Of a stretch of 64,000 bases of DNA, positions 15,591 through 25,678 are shown one piece after another. Numbering within the stretch: position 1 is the stretch's first letter; every line of letters begins with the position of its first letter. The position numbers and the translations under genes are program-made. The notes below the pieces were generated by a model. That model was not told the DNA's origin. It saw only the letters and a list, made by a program, of their open reading frames with translations, and ran no database searches. The stretch spans positions 62,001 through 126,000 of the forward strand of contig NZ_FRAU01000002.1 in NCBI RefSeq assembly GCF_900142415.1, written 5' to 3'. This DNA comes from Rhodothermus profundi (GTDB taxonomy: Bacteria; Bacteroidota; Rhodothermia; Rhodothermales; Rhodothermaceae).

Positions 15591-18500
15591 AGCTGCCGAA
15601 GCACCTGATAGGCGGTTTCCAGATCGGGCACGTCCTGCACGATGGCCCGCAGCTTCCGCTGCTGATCTTTCAGAACATAGCGCCGGTCAAGCTGGCTCAA
15701 ACGCTCCAGCAATGGCATAAAATGGTGCGCGTAGAAGTGCGGATCCCCGTCCTGAGAGGGAAATTCCAAAAAGAGGCGGTGGTTTTTGAAAAGCACCCGG
15801 GGCAGACGCAGCACCTGTCCCAGCAGCTTGAGCCGGGCAGCCCAGAGCAAGTTGTCTACCTCAGGAGGGACGGGACCGAATCGGTCCACCAGTTCTTCTC
15901 GAAACGCATCGATGGTCGCCTCGTCGGTTGCCTCGCTTAGCCGTCGATACAGAGTTAGCCGCTCGACATGACTCCGAACGTACGTGTCCGGGATGAATGC
16001 ATCGGCTTCGACGTCGACGCTTGTTTCAGGTGGTTTGGGAGGCGGTGCTCCCAGTACGTCGGCAAATTCTTCTTCGCGCAGCTCCCGAATTGCCTCGTCC
16101 AGGATCTGCTGGTAGGTTTCGAACCCGATCTCTTCAATGAAACCGCTCTGCTCAGCGCCCAGCAGGTTCCCTGCGCCGCGGATGTCTAGGTCGCGCATAG
16201 CAATGGAAAAGCCGCTGCCCAGCTCGCTGAACTCTTCAATTGCCTGCAGGCGCTGGCGCGCTTCCCGCGTAAGCCCGTGAATGGACGGCACCAGCAGGTA
16301 GCAGAAGGCTTTGCGGTCGGAGCGTCCAACGCGGCCGCGAAGCTGGTGCAGATCGGCCAGTCCAAACTGTTCGGCGTGGTTGATGATGATGGTGTTGGCG
16401 TTGGGGATATCCAGGCCACTTTCGATGATGTTGGTGGAGACCAGCACGTCGTATTTGCGCGCCATGAAGTCGTGCATAACGCGCTCCAGCTCCCGGGCCT
16501 TCATCTGGCCATGAGCCACGGCAATGCGCACGTCTGGTACGATCGCCTGCAGGCGGGCGGCCATTTCATAAATAGACTGCACGCGGTTGTGGATGAAAAA
16601 GACCTGTCCGCCGCGGCTGACTTCATAGCGAATGGCGTCACGAATGAGCGTTTCGTCAAATGTGTGGATCTCGGTAACGATGGGTTGACGATTAGGAGGT
16701 GGGGTGGAAATAATGGACAGGTCGCGCGCTCCCATCAGGGCAAACTGGAGCGTGCGGGGGATAGGGGTGGCGGTCAGCGTGAGCGTGTCGACTTCGACGC
16801 GGAGCTGACGCAGGCGTTCTTTTGCAGCTACGCCAAAGCGCTGCTCTTCGTCAATGATAAGCAGCCCCAGATCTTTAAACTGGACGTCTTTCGAAAGTAA
16901 CCGGTGCGTGCCGATGATAATATCTACCTTGCCTGCAGCCAGATCGCGCAGCACCGTCCGTTGCTGAGCTGGCGAGCGAAAGCGCGAGAGCACTTCAATG
17001 CGCACCGGATAGGGGGCCAGCCGGCGCGTGAACGTTTCATAGTGCTGGTCGGCCAGGATGGTGGTGGGCACCAGCACGGCTACCTGTTTGCCATCCTGCA
17101 CGGCTTTAAAGGCTGCGCGGATGGCGATTTCGGTCTTGCCAAAGCCTACGTCGCCGCATACAAGCCGGTCCATGGGGATCGGCTGTTCCATGTCGCGCTT
17201 GACAGCTTCGGCCGCAGCCGCCTGGTCCGGGGTGTCTTCATACTCAAAGGCCGCTTCCATTTCACGCTGCCAAACCGTGTCGGGTGAAAAAGCAAAGCCC
17301 CGGGAAGCTTTCCGCTTTGCATAGAGCCGGATCAGGTCGCGCGCAATATCCTTGATGCGTTTTTTGGTGCGTGCTTTGACTTTTTCCCACTGGCCCGAGC
17401 CCAACTTGGTCAGCCGTGGTTGGTGGCCTTCCCGGCCGGTGTAGCGATGCAATTTGTGGAGCGCGTTGACGCTCACGTAGAGCACGTCTCCATCGGCGTA
17501 GCGCAGCCGCACCACTTCCTGTTGTTTGCCGCGGATGGTGATGCGCTGGAGGCCGGCAAACTGACCAATGCCGAAATCGACGTGGACGACGTAGTCGCCA
17601 GGCTGCAGATTTTGCAGCGCGCGAAGGGAGAGGCCACCCAGGAGCCGGCGGCGCTTGCGGGTGGTGGGACGGTGGTAGCGGCCAAAGATCTGATGGTCGG
17701 TGTAAACAGCCAGTTGGGCGTCGGGTATTTCGAAGCCCTCGTGGAGCGATTCAACAAGCAAGCGCACGCTGCCTGCTTCAATTTCTTCCTGAAGCAGGTC
17801 GTGCAAGCGGGCTTCCTGGCTTCGGCTGTCGCAGAGAATGAAAGTGCGCCAGCCTCGTTGGGCGTTTGCCTGGAGACGCTTGCGCAGCAGGTTCAGGTTG
17901 CCGTGAAAAGCGGGTTGGGGATGGGTATCCCAGGTGAGCGTTGATTCGGCCTCGGCCAGTGCTCCGAAAAGCAGGATAGGGTAGCGGTCCAGACAGGCAG
18001 CCAGTTCGGTTGCGGGCAGGTAGCGGGCGGCAGGGGGCGGCTGATCGTTGGTCTGTTCGAGGCGGGCGTAGGCTTGTTCCGCTTCGGCGAAGCGGGTCTG
18101 CACGGCATCGAAGAGGGCGCCTTCCTCAAAGCATACGATCAGCGTTGAGGGAGGCAGATGGTCAAAAAGTGAATGGGCTGCTGCTTTTGGGGTGGTCGTC
18201 GACAGGTTCGGGACAATGTAGGCTGTAGTGAGTCGGCTGATGGAGCGTTGCGTGCGGGGGTCGAATTCGCGAATGGTATCGATTTCGTCTCCGAAGAACT
18301 CAAGGCGCAGGGGATAGGTGCCGGTGAAGGGGTACACGTCGAGGATGCCGCCTCGAAGGGCTACTTCGCCGGGGGCTTCGACGAATTCTACCCGTTCGAA
18401 TCCCTGGGCAATGAGGCGGGCCAGTAACTGGTTGGGGTCATAGACCATGCCAGGCGTAAGTACCAGCGTCTCCTGGCGCACCTCGTCGGGTGGAGGAACG

Positions 18501-18901
18501 CGTTCCGCAATGGCTTCGGCGCTGGTTACCATCAGGCCGCTAAACCCTTCGGAGAGGCGGCGCAGCACGTCTGTGCGTTCAATAAGCGGAGCCGTGTCGG
18601 GAATCTGCTCCAGGTCATAGGGTTTCTGTCCGGTAGCGGGGAAGCGCAGCAGTTGGTCGGAGACGCCCATCAGTTGCTCCAGGTCACTGAGAAGATAGGC
18701 GGCCTGGTCTTCGTCGGGTGTCAGGCACAGTATGGGGTGTGGAAAGTGTCGATGGAGTTCGTAGAGAACAAAAGCGGGCAGCGATCCGGCCAGTCCGCGC
18801 AGATGCAGGCGGATGGGTGCGCTCAGGTTTTGCAGGTGCTCGTGTAGCGGCTCGAAGAAAGCCGCTGCTTCCAGACGACGATGCAGATCGGTCAGCTTCA
18901 C
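15560..18901 (-). CDS. mfd: Transcription-repair coupling factor Mfd
   Basis: DNA translocase that removes RNA polymerase stalled at lesions and recruits UvrA. 1113 aa, normal length. It has an N-terminal degenerate UvrB-like module, a CarD-like RNA polymerase interaction domain ([17 protein letters not shown]), a RecG-like helicase core with Walker [10 protein letters not shown], the DEEQ box and [10 protein letters not shown], motif VI ([11 protein letters not shown]), and a C-terminal TRCF domain. The start at 18901 ([10 protein letters not shown]) faces the second parS cluster. uvrA, its partner, is at 40379. No operator resembling the LexA-like palindrome was seen upstream. Confidence 0.97.
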   Translation of the reverse strand: MKLTDLHRRLEAAAFFEPLHEHLQNLSAPIRLHLRGLAGSLPAFVLYELHRHFPHPILCLTPDEDQAAYLLSDLEQLMGVSDQLLRFPATGQKPYDLEQIPDTAPLIERTDVLRRLSEGFSGLMVTSAEAIAERVPPPDEVRQETLVLTPGMVYDPNQLLARLIAQGFERVEFVEAPGEVALRGGILDVYPFTGTYPLRLEFFGDEIDTIREFDPRTQRSISRLTTAYIVPNLSTTTPKAAAHSLFDHLPPSTLIVCFEEGALFDAVQTRFAEAEQAYARLEQTNDQPPPAARYLPATELAACLDRYPILLFGALAEAESTLTWDTHPQPAFHGNLNLLRKRLQANAQRGWRTFILCDSRSQEARLHDLLQEEIEAGSVRLLVESLHEGFEIPDAQLAVYTDHQIFGRYHRPTTRKRRRLLGGLSLRALQNLQPGDYVVHVDFGIGQFAGLQRITIRGKQQEVVRLRYADGDVLYVSVNALHKLHRYTGREGHQPRLTKLGSGQWEKVKARTKKRIKDIARDLIRLYAKRKASRGFAFSPDTVWQREMEAAFEYEDTPDQAAAAEAVKRDMEQPIPMDRLVCGDVGFGKTEIAIRAAFKAVQDGKQVAVLVPTTILADQHYETFTRRLAPYPVRIEVLSRFRSPAQQRTVLRDLAAGKVDIIIGTHRLLSKDVQFKDLGLLIIDEEQRFGVAAKERLRQLRVEVDTLTLTATPIPRTLQFALMGARDLSIISTPPPNRQPIVTEIHTFDETLIRDAIRYEVSRGGQVFFIHNRVQSIYEMAARLQAIVPDVRIAVAHGQMKARELERVMHDFMARKYDVLVSTNIIESGLDIPNANTIIINHAEQFGLADLHQLRGRVGRSDRKAFCYLLVPSIHGLTREARQRLQAIEEFSELGSGFSIAMRDLDIRGAGNLLGAEQSGFIEEIGFETYQQILDEAIRELREEEFADVLGAPPPKPPETSVDVEADAFIPDTYVRSHVERLTLYRRLSEATDEATIDAFREELVDRFGPVPPEVDNLLWAARLKLLGQVLRLPRVLFKNHRLFLEFPSQDGDPHFYAHHFMPLLERLSQLDRRYVLKDQQRKLRAIVQDVPDLETAYQVLRQLQPTEVPVSS

Positions 18902-18989
18902 GGGAGGTAGGGCGTAAGGCTTGTGTGAGGTTACGTTAACGGTATTGCGCGCGGTAGAACGAGCAAGGGGGAGCTGGGTTCACGACTAC

Positions 18990-19005
18990 GGTTTCACGTG
19001 AAACA
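18990..19005. promoter_or_regulatory. parS site 4
   Basis: Perfect core GTTTCACGTGAAAC at 18991-19004, in the intergenic region between the mfd start and the murQ stop. Confidence 0.93.
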
Positions 19006-19037
19006 TAGTAGCAGACAGGCTTGGGCCGCGAGCACAA

Positions 19038-19053
19038 TGTTTCACGTGAAACA
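19038..19053. promoter_or_regulatory. parS site 5 (perfect 16-mer)
   Basis: TGTTTCACGTGAAACA, a full 16-bp palindrome identical to the classical parS consensus. Confidence 0.95.
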
Positions 19054-19075
19054 AGAGAAGGGGTGTCAGGCGCCG

Positions 19076-19091
19076 TGTTTCACGTGAAACA
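19076..19091. promoter_or_regulatory. parS site 6 (perfect 16-mer)
   Basis: TGTTTCACGTGAAACA, the full 16-bp palindrome, ending one base before the murQ stop codon. Apart from parS sites 4-6, the 190-nt gap shows no other feature. Confidence 0.95.
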
Positions 19092-20024
19092 TCAGGCCGG
19101 AGGCGGCCCTTCGTCCGCAATGGCGGCGCGCACAAACCCATCAGCCCGGGCCAACCGCTGCCGGGCTTCCTGGGCCGAAACGCCGGCCAGGGCCATTACG
19201 ATGGCCGTCTTGACGTGGCCCCCCGCTTCCTCAAGCAGACGAGAAGCGTCCTCATAGTCAAGTCCGGTTACAATCATAACGGTACGCTTGGCGCGCTCCC
19301 GCAGCTTCTGGTTGGTCATCTGGAGGTCTACCATCATGTTTTCGTAGACCTTCCCCAGACGAATCATGGCGGCCGTGGAGAGCATGTTGAGCACCAGCTT
19401 CTGAGCGGTACCACTTTTCATGCGCGTAGACCCCATGATGACCTCTGGACCAACTACCGGGCAGATGGCTACGTCCACCTCCAGCGGAAATTCCTCACGA
19501 GGAGTACAGGTAATAAAAATTGTGCGGCAGCCCAGCGCGCGCGCGTAGCGAATCGCACCGACAACATAGGGGGTGCGTCGGCTGGCAGCTAAACCGCAGA
19601 CCACGTCGCGTGGCGTAACACCAGCCCGCTGCAAGTCGCGCGCACCATCTTCTTCCCGATCTTCGGCCCCTTCCTGCGCCCGAAAGACCGCCTGCGGGCC
19701 TCCTGCAATCAGGCCTTGCACCATCTCGGGAGGCGTGCCAAACGTAGGTGGACATTCCGCCGCGTCCAGAATACCCAGCCGGCCGCTGGTACCGGCCCCT
19801 ACGTAGAAAAGGCGGCCCCCTCGCTTGAACGCCTCAACAATCAGGTGCACAGCCTGCTCGATATAAGGTATTTCACGCCGGACTGCAATGGGTACCAGGT
19901 GATCCTCGGTATTGATAATCTCCAGGATTTCGCGCACCGGAGCCGTATCGATGCGCATGGAATGGGGATTTCGCTGCTCCGTGGCCAGCGCTTTGAGCTC
20001 TTCAAACAGCGAGGGACGATCCAT
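19092..20024 (-). CDS. murQ: N-acetylmuramic acid 6-phosphate etherase
   Basis: Cleaves the D-lactyl ether of MurNAc-6-phosphate to GlcNAc-6-phosphate in cell-wall recycling. 310 aa from the ATG at 20024 (MDRPSLFEELKALATEQRNP). The SIS sugar-phosphate-binding domain shows FYVGAGTSGRLGILDAAECPPTF, where the Glu is the expected catalytic residue, and GSTRMKSGTAQKLVLNMLST, both diagnostic for MurQ. A C-terminal UBA-like helical segment (VKTAIVMALAGVSAQEAR) fits the family. This start overlaps the upstream CHAT gene by 23 nt; an in-frame ATG at 20072 is possible but less family-like. No murK or amgK was seen nearby. Confidence 0.94.
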   Translation of the reverse strand: MDRPSLFEELKALATEQRNPHSMRIDTAPVREILEIINTEDHLVPIAVRREIPYIEQAVHLIVEAFKRGGRLFYVGAGTSGRLGILDAAECPPTFGTPPEMVQGLIAGGPQAVFRAQEGAEDREEDGARDLQRAGVTPRDVVCGLAASRRTPYVVGAIRYARALGCRTIFITCTPREEFPLEVDVAICPVVGPEVIMGSTRMKSGTAQKLVLNMLSTAAMIRLGKVYENMMVDLQMTNQKLRERAKRTVMIVTGLDYEDASRLLEEAGGHVKTAIVMALAGVSAQEARQRLARADGFVRAAIADEGPPPA

Positions 20025-22692
20025 AGGTGCGACGGCGTTGCCTGTACCACCAGAATAACACGCCCATGCCAACCCCGAGGAGCAGCAACAGGATCCAGGC
20101 CCAGGGCAATGGGGGACGGGTACGTGGAGTTAGCGGCAACACGCGCGGAACGCCAAAAAAGGCCGGGGCTGCCCAGTAAAAAGGACTCCGCTGCTCGTCT
20201 GAAGCAGCCGCCAGAAAATCTAGCCGGGCCTGCTGAAGCGCTCGGTCCAACGGCAAACCCGCAGCGAGATGGGCATAGAACCGATCCATTAGAGTGGCCA
20301 TGGAACGATCTTCTACCAGCCAACGCGTGGCGACGACACCACGAGCGCCCGCCGCCAGAATTGCATATTGCAGCCCTTCCAGACCCTCCCCAGGAAGCAC
20401 CTCGCCAGCAGCCGTGTTGCAGCCGCTGAGCACAACCAGCTCAGCCGAAAGGGGGGACCACAACAGCTCGTGGAGAAAAAGGATTCCGTCATCCCCGGGA
20501 GCGGGCGACAGCACAATGGCATGGTAGGCCGAACTGGTCGGGTGCAACAAGACATGCGAGGCCAGATGCAACACGCGGCTTTGCTGAGCTGCCTGACGAA
20601 AGCGCGGCTCCGTAGCCCACTGGTTTTCCCAGCGCTGCGTGCGCGCAAAGTGTTGCGTTACCCGTTCCAACTCCTCATGCACGCCTGGCAAATCAGGCAG
20701 CGGCTGCCGGCGAAAAACAACAGGCAACGCTGCCTGCAGGCGAGGATCGTTGGAAAAACGGGAGCGCCCCAGGCTGCTAATGTCTATCTGGGCCGTAGAT
20801 GCCTTTGTGCTATCCAGCAGTAACCTGAGCGCCGGCAAAATACTGATAGGATGACGTTCCGTCAGGTAGGTGGCCTGGTCGTATTCATAGGGACCGTTTA
20901 AATCAAGCACCAGCGCAGCAAACGGCAGTTGAAAAAGGAGTCCATCGGGGATAATAAACAGGGGCGTCTCAGGTGGGATATGCGGAAGCGCCGGGGCAAC
21001 AAGCTGCTGAAAAAGCTGATGGAGGACACGCAGGTTAAAATAACGAGCCGCCCGTACGGAGCGCATGCGCTGCGGGGCAAACACCGGACTGACGCGTTGC
21101 AGCAGATGCTCCAGACTGTCTGGCGTGAGGGCTAACGGAAAGAAGCGTAACGTGTCGGGCGTCAGCAAAAAGAGTCCGCTAATGGTATCAATGAAGTAGA
21201 TCAGGGCAACCGCCTGAACCTGCGCCAGCCGTTGCTGCAGACGCGCAAGCGGGGTTTCCGGATGCAGCAGCGGCAGCGTCAGCAAATTGCGCAACCGAAG
21301 TTCAAGAGTCGCCTCGTGGCTTTTCAAAGCCAACATTTCCTGGGCCGGTAAACTGGAGTCGCTCAAACGGGCGCGGAGTTGGTTCAGGGCGTAAACAAGA
21401 CTGTCGCGCAGCCGCTGCTTTGCCAGCGGCATCTGACGGGTCCACGCATGGTACGTACGAAACGCCTGAAGATTCTGAGCCCGGCTGCGCTCCAGCCATT
21501 GCAGCGCCTCGGCATAACGCGCCTGGTGCAGCAAGACGCGGGTCAGTCCTCGATAAGGCTCATACCAGTTAGCAGTCGACAGAATCGCCCATTGCGTAGT
21601 CTGGAGACGGCTCAGGTAGGTTTCTGTGTAAGGAATCGCCGCTCGAAAGAAATGCTCAGCCTCTGACAGCCGATGTTGCTCCTCGTACAACTGAGCCAGC
21701 CGGGTCAGCGTCCGCCGGCGCGCATCATCGTGAAGCGCCTCGTCAGCATGCGACAGGGCTTCGCGAAAGGCCTGTTCAGCCTGGCGCAACCGCCTGGCAT
21801 GCCAGAGCGCCATGGCCCGGTGGTAGAGAATTTCAAAGTGCCAGTGGGGCTCGGCAAGCTGCCGGGCCAGGGACGGAAGCGTATCCAGGATTTGAAGCGC
21901 ACGCTCCGGACGCCTCAACGTATAGGCCAGGTTGGCTTCCGTAAGACCCAGTTGTAGCTGCTGGCGTAAATAAAGACGGGAAGGGAGCCCGGAGACTTGA
22001 GGCAATGCTTGCTTCGCTTCTGCAATAAGCCGGGCAGCTTCTGCAAGCCCCGCTTCGCGAGAGCGCCCGCCAATCGTTGGATAGCTTACCAGGAGACTGG
22101 CAAAGCCAAGAAACACGTCGTTAACGAGAGCCCACATGCGCAGAGAATCACTGGCAGGAATCCGATCCCATAGCTGCTGCGCCTGGTTATAATACTGGTA
22201 AGCTGTTTCGTAATCGCGCATTCGCGTATAAATGGCCCCTAAATCAGCAAGTCGGCTCACCCGTGCCCGAATTTCGTTAGATGGCAAATAGCGCAGCGCC
22301 TGACTGTAGGCAACGGCTGCAGCGGGTAGATCGCCAAGGATATAGTACTCATAACCTCGCCAGCGGTACATCTGGTAGAACATCAGCGAATCTGGCTGGC
22401 GGGCGAATCGGGTCAGGAAGGTGTCAACCAACGCCAGTACCTCGGCATAGCGATGCAGCGCATGCAGATAGCTGAGCTCCCTGCGGTAGAGATGCATGAG
22501 CTCCGAGATCGTAAGGCCCGGACATTGCCGGTACCGACGCAGCGACTGAACGGCATGGGGAAGCACTTCCTCTGGCGCCACCCGAGCATCCTGTGGAAGC
22601 TGCGCCACAAATTGGCGCAGCGAATCACACAGGTTTTCGGATGGTGATTCGACCGAAACGGGTAGCCAGAAAATTAATGCTAAAAGCCACAT
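20002..22692 (-). CDS. TPR-repeat CHAT-domain protease-like protein, exported and membrane-anchored
   Basis: 896 aa. A hydrophobic N-terminus (MWLLALIFWLPVSVES) looks like a signal peptide. About 400 residues of TPR-like helical hairpins follow (for example PERALQILDTL, LRQAEQAFREALSHADEAL). The C-terminal CHAT domain, a caspase-family fold, covers about 570-845. Its likely catalytic dyad is His713 in HLASH and Cys758 in LSGCNTAAGE, and GLQYAILAAGARGVVATRW is also typical. A single membrane segment at about 862-883 and a short basic tail end the protein, so the protease module would be outside the cytoplasm. Bacterial CHAT proteins are often cut-activated effectors; no known partner (such as a Csx or gasdermin gene) is adjacent. 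Substrate unknown. Confidence 0.9.
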   Translation of the reverse strand: MWLLALIFWLPVSVESPSENLCDSLRQFVAQLPQDARVAPEEVLPHAVQSLRRYRQCPGLTISELMHLYRRELSYLHALHRYAEVLALVDTFLTRFARQPDSLMFYQMYRWRGYEYYILGDLPAAAVAYSQALRYLPSNEIRARVSRLADLGAIYTRMRDYETAYQYYNQAQQLWDRIPASDSLRMWALVNDVFLGFASLLVSYPTIGGRSREAGLAEAARLIAEAKQALPQVSGLPSRLYLRQQLQLGLTEANLAYTLRRPERALQILDTLPSLARQLAEPHWHFEILYHRAMALWHARRLRQAEQAFREALSHADEALHDDARRRTLTRLAQLYEEQHRLSEAEHFFRAAIPYTETYLSRLQTTQWAILSTANWYEPYRGLTRVLLHQARYAEALQWLERSRAQNLQAFRTYHAWTRQMPLAKQRLRDSLVYALNQLRARLSDSSLPAQEMLALKSHEATLELRLRNLLTLPLLHPETPLARLQQRLAQVQAVALIYFIDTISGLFLLTPDTLRFFPLALTPDSLEHLLQRVSPVFAPQRMRSVRAARYFNLRVLHQLFQQLVAPALPHIPPETPLFIIPDGLLFQLPFAALVLDLNGPYEYDQATYLTERHPISILPALRLLLDSTKASTAQIDISSLGRSRFSNDPRLQAALPVVFRRQPLPDLPGVHEELERVTQHFARTQRWENQWATEPRFRQAAQQSRVLHLASHVLLHPTSSAYHAIVLSPAPGDDGILFLHELLWSPLSAELVVLSGCNTAAGEVLPGEGLEGLQYAILAAGARGVVATRWLVEDRSMATLMDRFYAHLAAGLPLDRALQQARLDFLAAASDEQRSPFYWAAPAFFGVPRVLPLTPRTRPPLPWAWILLLLLGVGMGVLFWWYRQRRRTYGSSLAV

Positions 22693-22793
22693 CGATGACG
22701 TTTTCGTGGGGCATTCTGCCTAAAAGATGTAGAATGATATTGGAAGATGCAATAAGCCTTTGTATTTTCTATAAGCAATACCTCAATCAAACC

Positions 22794-22937
22794 ATGTACG
22801 CCGCCATGATAAAAGAATGGGACATTGCGCGCCTCTGGATGCAGAGGCAGGGCGACGACCAGGATCCTCCGGGAGGAGACGGGGGCAGTGACCCAGATCA
22901 TCCGGATGATCCAAACGCAGCCGGAAACCCGCAGTAA
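22794..22937 (+). CDS. Possible small acidic Asp/Pro/Gly-rich protein
   Basis: Possible 47-aa peptide (MYAAMIKEWDIARLWMQRQG, then a Gly/Asp/Pro-rich acidic tail). A second ATG at 22806 would give 43 aa. It is not recognised and has no clear ribosome binding site, but it is divergent from the CHAT gene and lies in an otherwise empty 306-nt gap (22693-22998). The rest of the gap is AT-rich and holds the promoters of the CHAT gene and perhaps of recF; nothing else was seen. It may not be a gene. Confidence 0.35.
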   Translation: MYAAMIKEWDIARLWMQRQGDDQDPPGGDGGSDPDHPDDPNAAGNPQ

Positions 22938-22998
22938 AGAACGAATCGAACAGGCATGCGTACAGGCAGGGCGTTAAAGATGCTCTGCCTGTACGCCT

Positions 22999-24156
22999 AT
23001 GCTGTTGCAGTCACTCCGGTTACGGAATTTCCGGGCGCACGAGGAAACGCAGGTGGCCTTTGGGCCGCGCATTAACCTGATTGGCGGACCCAATGGCGCT
23101 GGTAAGACCAATCTGCTGGAAGCCATTCATTATCTCTGTCTTTCCAAAAGTTTTCTGACCTCGCAAGATGCGTACGCTCTGCGACAGGGTGCCGCTTTCT
23201 TTGAACTAGAGGGCGTTTTTTCCGGAAAGCGTCGTTCCGAGCTGGTGGTGCGGCTGGTCTATGTGCCAGGAGAGGGAAAACGAATTTTTTTCAACGGGGC
23301 GCCACTGGAGCGGCTGTCCGATCTGGTGGGTGAGTTGCCGGTTGTGGTACTTTCTCCTGCCGACCAGGCGCTGACCGGAGGACCGCCCGAAGCACGACGA
23401 CGCTTTCTTGACAACCTGCTCAGTCAGGCGTATCCAGCCTATCTCCAGGATCTGTTGCAGTATCGGCGAGCGCTCCGACAGCGTAACGAGCTCCTGGCGC
23501 ACCTGCGGCGCCATCCGGCTGCCGTGCAACCCTCTCTGCTGGAGTCCTGGCAGGAAGAACTGGTAACGCTGGGCAGCCGTCTTATCCTACGTCGGCTACG
23601 GTTCGTGCAGGAATTTGCCGCCTTTGTGGCGGAAGCGCATGCCCAGCTCGGCCTGACTGCAGAAATTCCGCGCATTGAATACATTACGGTGGCTCCGCTC
23701 CAGCCCGACGTCGATCTGGACGCAGTGGCCGAAGCCTTTCGCAACCGGCTCCATCGCCTGGCCTCTCGCGAGCGAGAACAGGGGCGTACGCTGGCCGGAC
23801 CACACCGCGATGAACTGATGCTCCGTCTGAACGGTCTGGAAGTGCGTCGCTATGCTTCCCAGGGCCAACATCGCATCATGGGACTGGCCCTTAAGCTGGC
23901 CAAATTCCTCTACTTGCGCGCACGACGAGAAGAAACGCCGCTGCTGCTGCTGGACGACGTGTTTGACGGCCTGGATCGCTTTCGTACGCAGCGCATTCTG
24001 GAGCTGCTGCAGCACGCCGACCAGATCGCGCAGAGCTTCGTAACATCGGCTCGGCTCGATTTACTCCAGGAATTGCAGGTGCTTTCAGGCTCAACGCATC
24101 GTATCTTCTGGGTAGAAGCCGGCCAGGTGCAGGCATACGCTTCCACGGAGTCCTAA
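22999..24156 (+). CDS. recF: DNA replication and repair protein RecF
   Basis: SMC-like ATPase that helps load RecA at gaps with RecO and RecR. 385 aa. It begins MLLQSLRLRNFRAHEE, the standard RecF start, with Walker A GPNGAGKTN at about 30-38, the signature region ASQGQHRIMGLALKLA, and Walker B LLLLDDVFDGLD. In many bacteria it lies in dnaA-dnaN-recF-gyrB; here dnaN is absent from the window and gyrB is 30 kb away, so the block has dispersed. Confidence 0.96.
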   Translation: MLLQSLRLRNFRAHEETQVAFGPRINLIGGPNGAGKTNLLEAIHYLCLSKSFLTSQDAYALRQGAAFFELEGVFSGKRRSELVVRLVYVPGEGKRIFFNGAPLERLSDLVGELPVVVLSPADQALTGGPPEARRRFLDNLLSQAYPAYLQDLLQYRRALRQRNELLAHLRRHPAAVQPSLLESWQEELVTLGSRLILRRLRFVQEFAAFVAEAHAQLGLTAEIPRIEYITVAPLQPDVDLDAVAEAFRNRLHRLASREREQGRTLAGPHRDELMLRLNGLEVRRYASQGQHRIMGLALKLAKFLYLRARREETPLLLLDDVFDGLDRFRTQRILELLQHADQIAQSFVTSARLDLLQELQVLSGSTHRIFWVEAGQVQAYASTES

Positions 24157-24185
24157 CACCTCGTGCCTAAAGGCGCAAAAGGGTT

Positions 24186-25667
24186 ATGATGGGCAGGTAC
24201 TATCTCGTCCTTATTGCTATTCTCGTGGTTTTTGCAGAAGGTTGTGCTGTCTCGACCAATCCGGTCAGCGGTCGACGGCGACTGTACGGGTATACCTGGG
24301 CCGAAGAGCGACGTATTGGGCGAGAGGCCGATCAGATTATTGTAGCGCAATATGGGCTTTACGAGGACTCAACGCTGACCGCTTACGTAGACAGCCTGGG
24401 ACAGGTTATTTTAGCCCATAGCCATCTCCGGCGACCGAACACGCCGAAGGCATTTCGGGAAACGCCTTTTGTCTTTCGGGTGCTCGATAGTCCGGTAGTC
24501 AACGCGTTTGCGTTGCCGGGAGGCTACATCTACGTCACGCGCGGATTGCTGGCGCATCTGAACAGTGAAGCCCAACTGGCTGTCGTGCTGGGACATGAGA
24601 TTGCGCATGTGGCAGCGCGGCATGCCTCGCAGCGTGCTTTTGAATTGCAGCTTGGACAGATTGCCCTGCTTGGCGGGGCGATGCTGGGCCAGGAAGTGCT
24701 GGGCGTGTCTGCTGAGAACGTGCTGCAACTGGGAGGAATTGTAGCCCAGCTTCTGTTTCTGAAGTACAGTCGGGACGACGAGCGGGAGTCGGATCGCCTG
24801 GGCGTTGAGTATGCCGTGCGGGCTGGCTATGATGCGGCCGAAGCGGCTGCGTTTTTCCATTCGCTGAAACGCCTTAGCGAACAACACGGCGCGCGCCTGC
24901 CTTCGTTTCTGTCAACGCATCCGGATCCCGGCGAGCGGGAACAGACTATCCGAATGCTGGCAGCGCGCTGGAAGCAACAGGTGGGTTCAGCTAATCAGGT
25001 GAACCAGGCAACTTACTACGCTCGCATTGAAGGTCTCGTGCTCGGAGACGATCCCCGACAGGGCTACGTGGCCGATGGTGCCTTCTACCATCCAACGCTG
25101 CGCTTCTGGTTTCCGGTACCTGCAGACTATCGGGTCGTCAATCAGCCGAGCCAGGTCGTGTTGGTTGACAGGGAGCAGCAGGCCATGCTTGTGCTCACGC
25201 TGGCCACGCAACCATCGGCTACGGAAGCAGCCCAGGCATGGGCTGCCCAGGAGGCATTGACCATCCTCAACCAGGGCAACGATCACGTCAACGGTCTGCC
25301 AGCAGTCTATGTACTGGCCGAGAAACAGGCCTCTGAGAACCAGACCGTGCGCGTGCTCCAGTACTTTATTGAGCACGAAGAACGCGTCTATAGTCTGGCT
25401 GGTTTTACGCAGGCGGCGCTTTACGCACGCTATGAGCCGGTGTTTTTGCAGGTTATGCGTGGTTTTGCGCCGCTTCAGGATCCTGAGCGGCTGAACGTGC
25501 AGCCTGTCCGCCTAAAAATCCAACCGGCTACGCGCACGGCACCATTGCACGCGCTTCTACCAGCACTTCCCGAGGCGTTCACGCCAGAAGCGGTTGCCAT
25601 CATGAACCAAATGGACCTGGAGGCCACGGTGCAGGTCGGTACCCTGTTGAAACTGCCGCGCCCATGA
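24186..25667 (+). CDS. M48-family zinc metalloprotease, probable lipoprotein
   Basis: 493 aa. The hydrophobic N-terminus ends at Cys20 (VFAEGC), a slightly non-canonical lipobox, so a lipid anchor is likely but not certain. The peptidase domain has zinc ligands His137 and His141 in HEIAH, and the downstream ERESDRLG carries the third ligand (about Glu201). A further roughly 250-residue C-terminal region is typical of periplasmic M48 proteins of the BepA/LoiP group and may bind substrate; it has no TPR that I can see. Likely role: quality control of outer-membrane or periplasmic proteins. It starts 30 nt after recF, same strand, but a functional link is not obvious. Confidence 0.9.
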   Translation: MMGRYYLVLIAILVVFAEGCAVSTNPVSGRRRLYGYTWAEERRIGREADQIIVAQYGLYEDSTLTAYVDSLGQVILAHSHLRRPNTPKAFRETPFVFRVLDSPVVNAFALPGGYIYVTRGLLAHLNSEAQLAVVLGHEIAHVAARHASQRAFELQLGQIALLGGAMLGQEVLGVSAENVLQLGGIVAQLLFLKYSRDDERESDRLGVEYAVRAGYDAAEAAAFFHSLKRLSEQHGARLPSFLSTHPDPGEREQTIRMLAARWKQQVGSANQVNQATYYARIEGLVLGDDPRQGYVADGAFYHPTLRFWFPVPADYRVVNQPSQVVLVDREQQAMLVLTLATQPSATEAAQAWAAQEALTILNQGNDHVNGLPAVYVLAEKQASENQTVRVLQYFIEHEERVYSLAGFTQAALYARYEPVFLQVMRGFAPLQDPERLNVQPVRLKIQPATRTAPLHALLPALPEAFTPEAVAIMNQMDLEATVQVGTLLKLPRP

Positions 25668-25678
25668 ATGCAGTTGGC

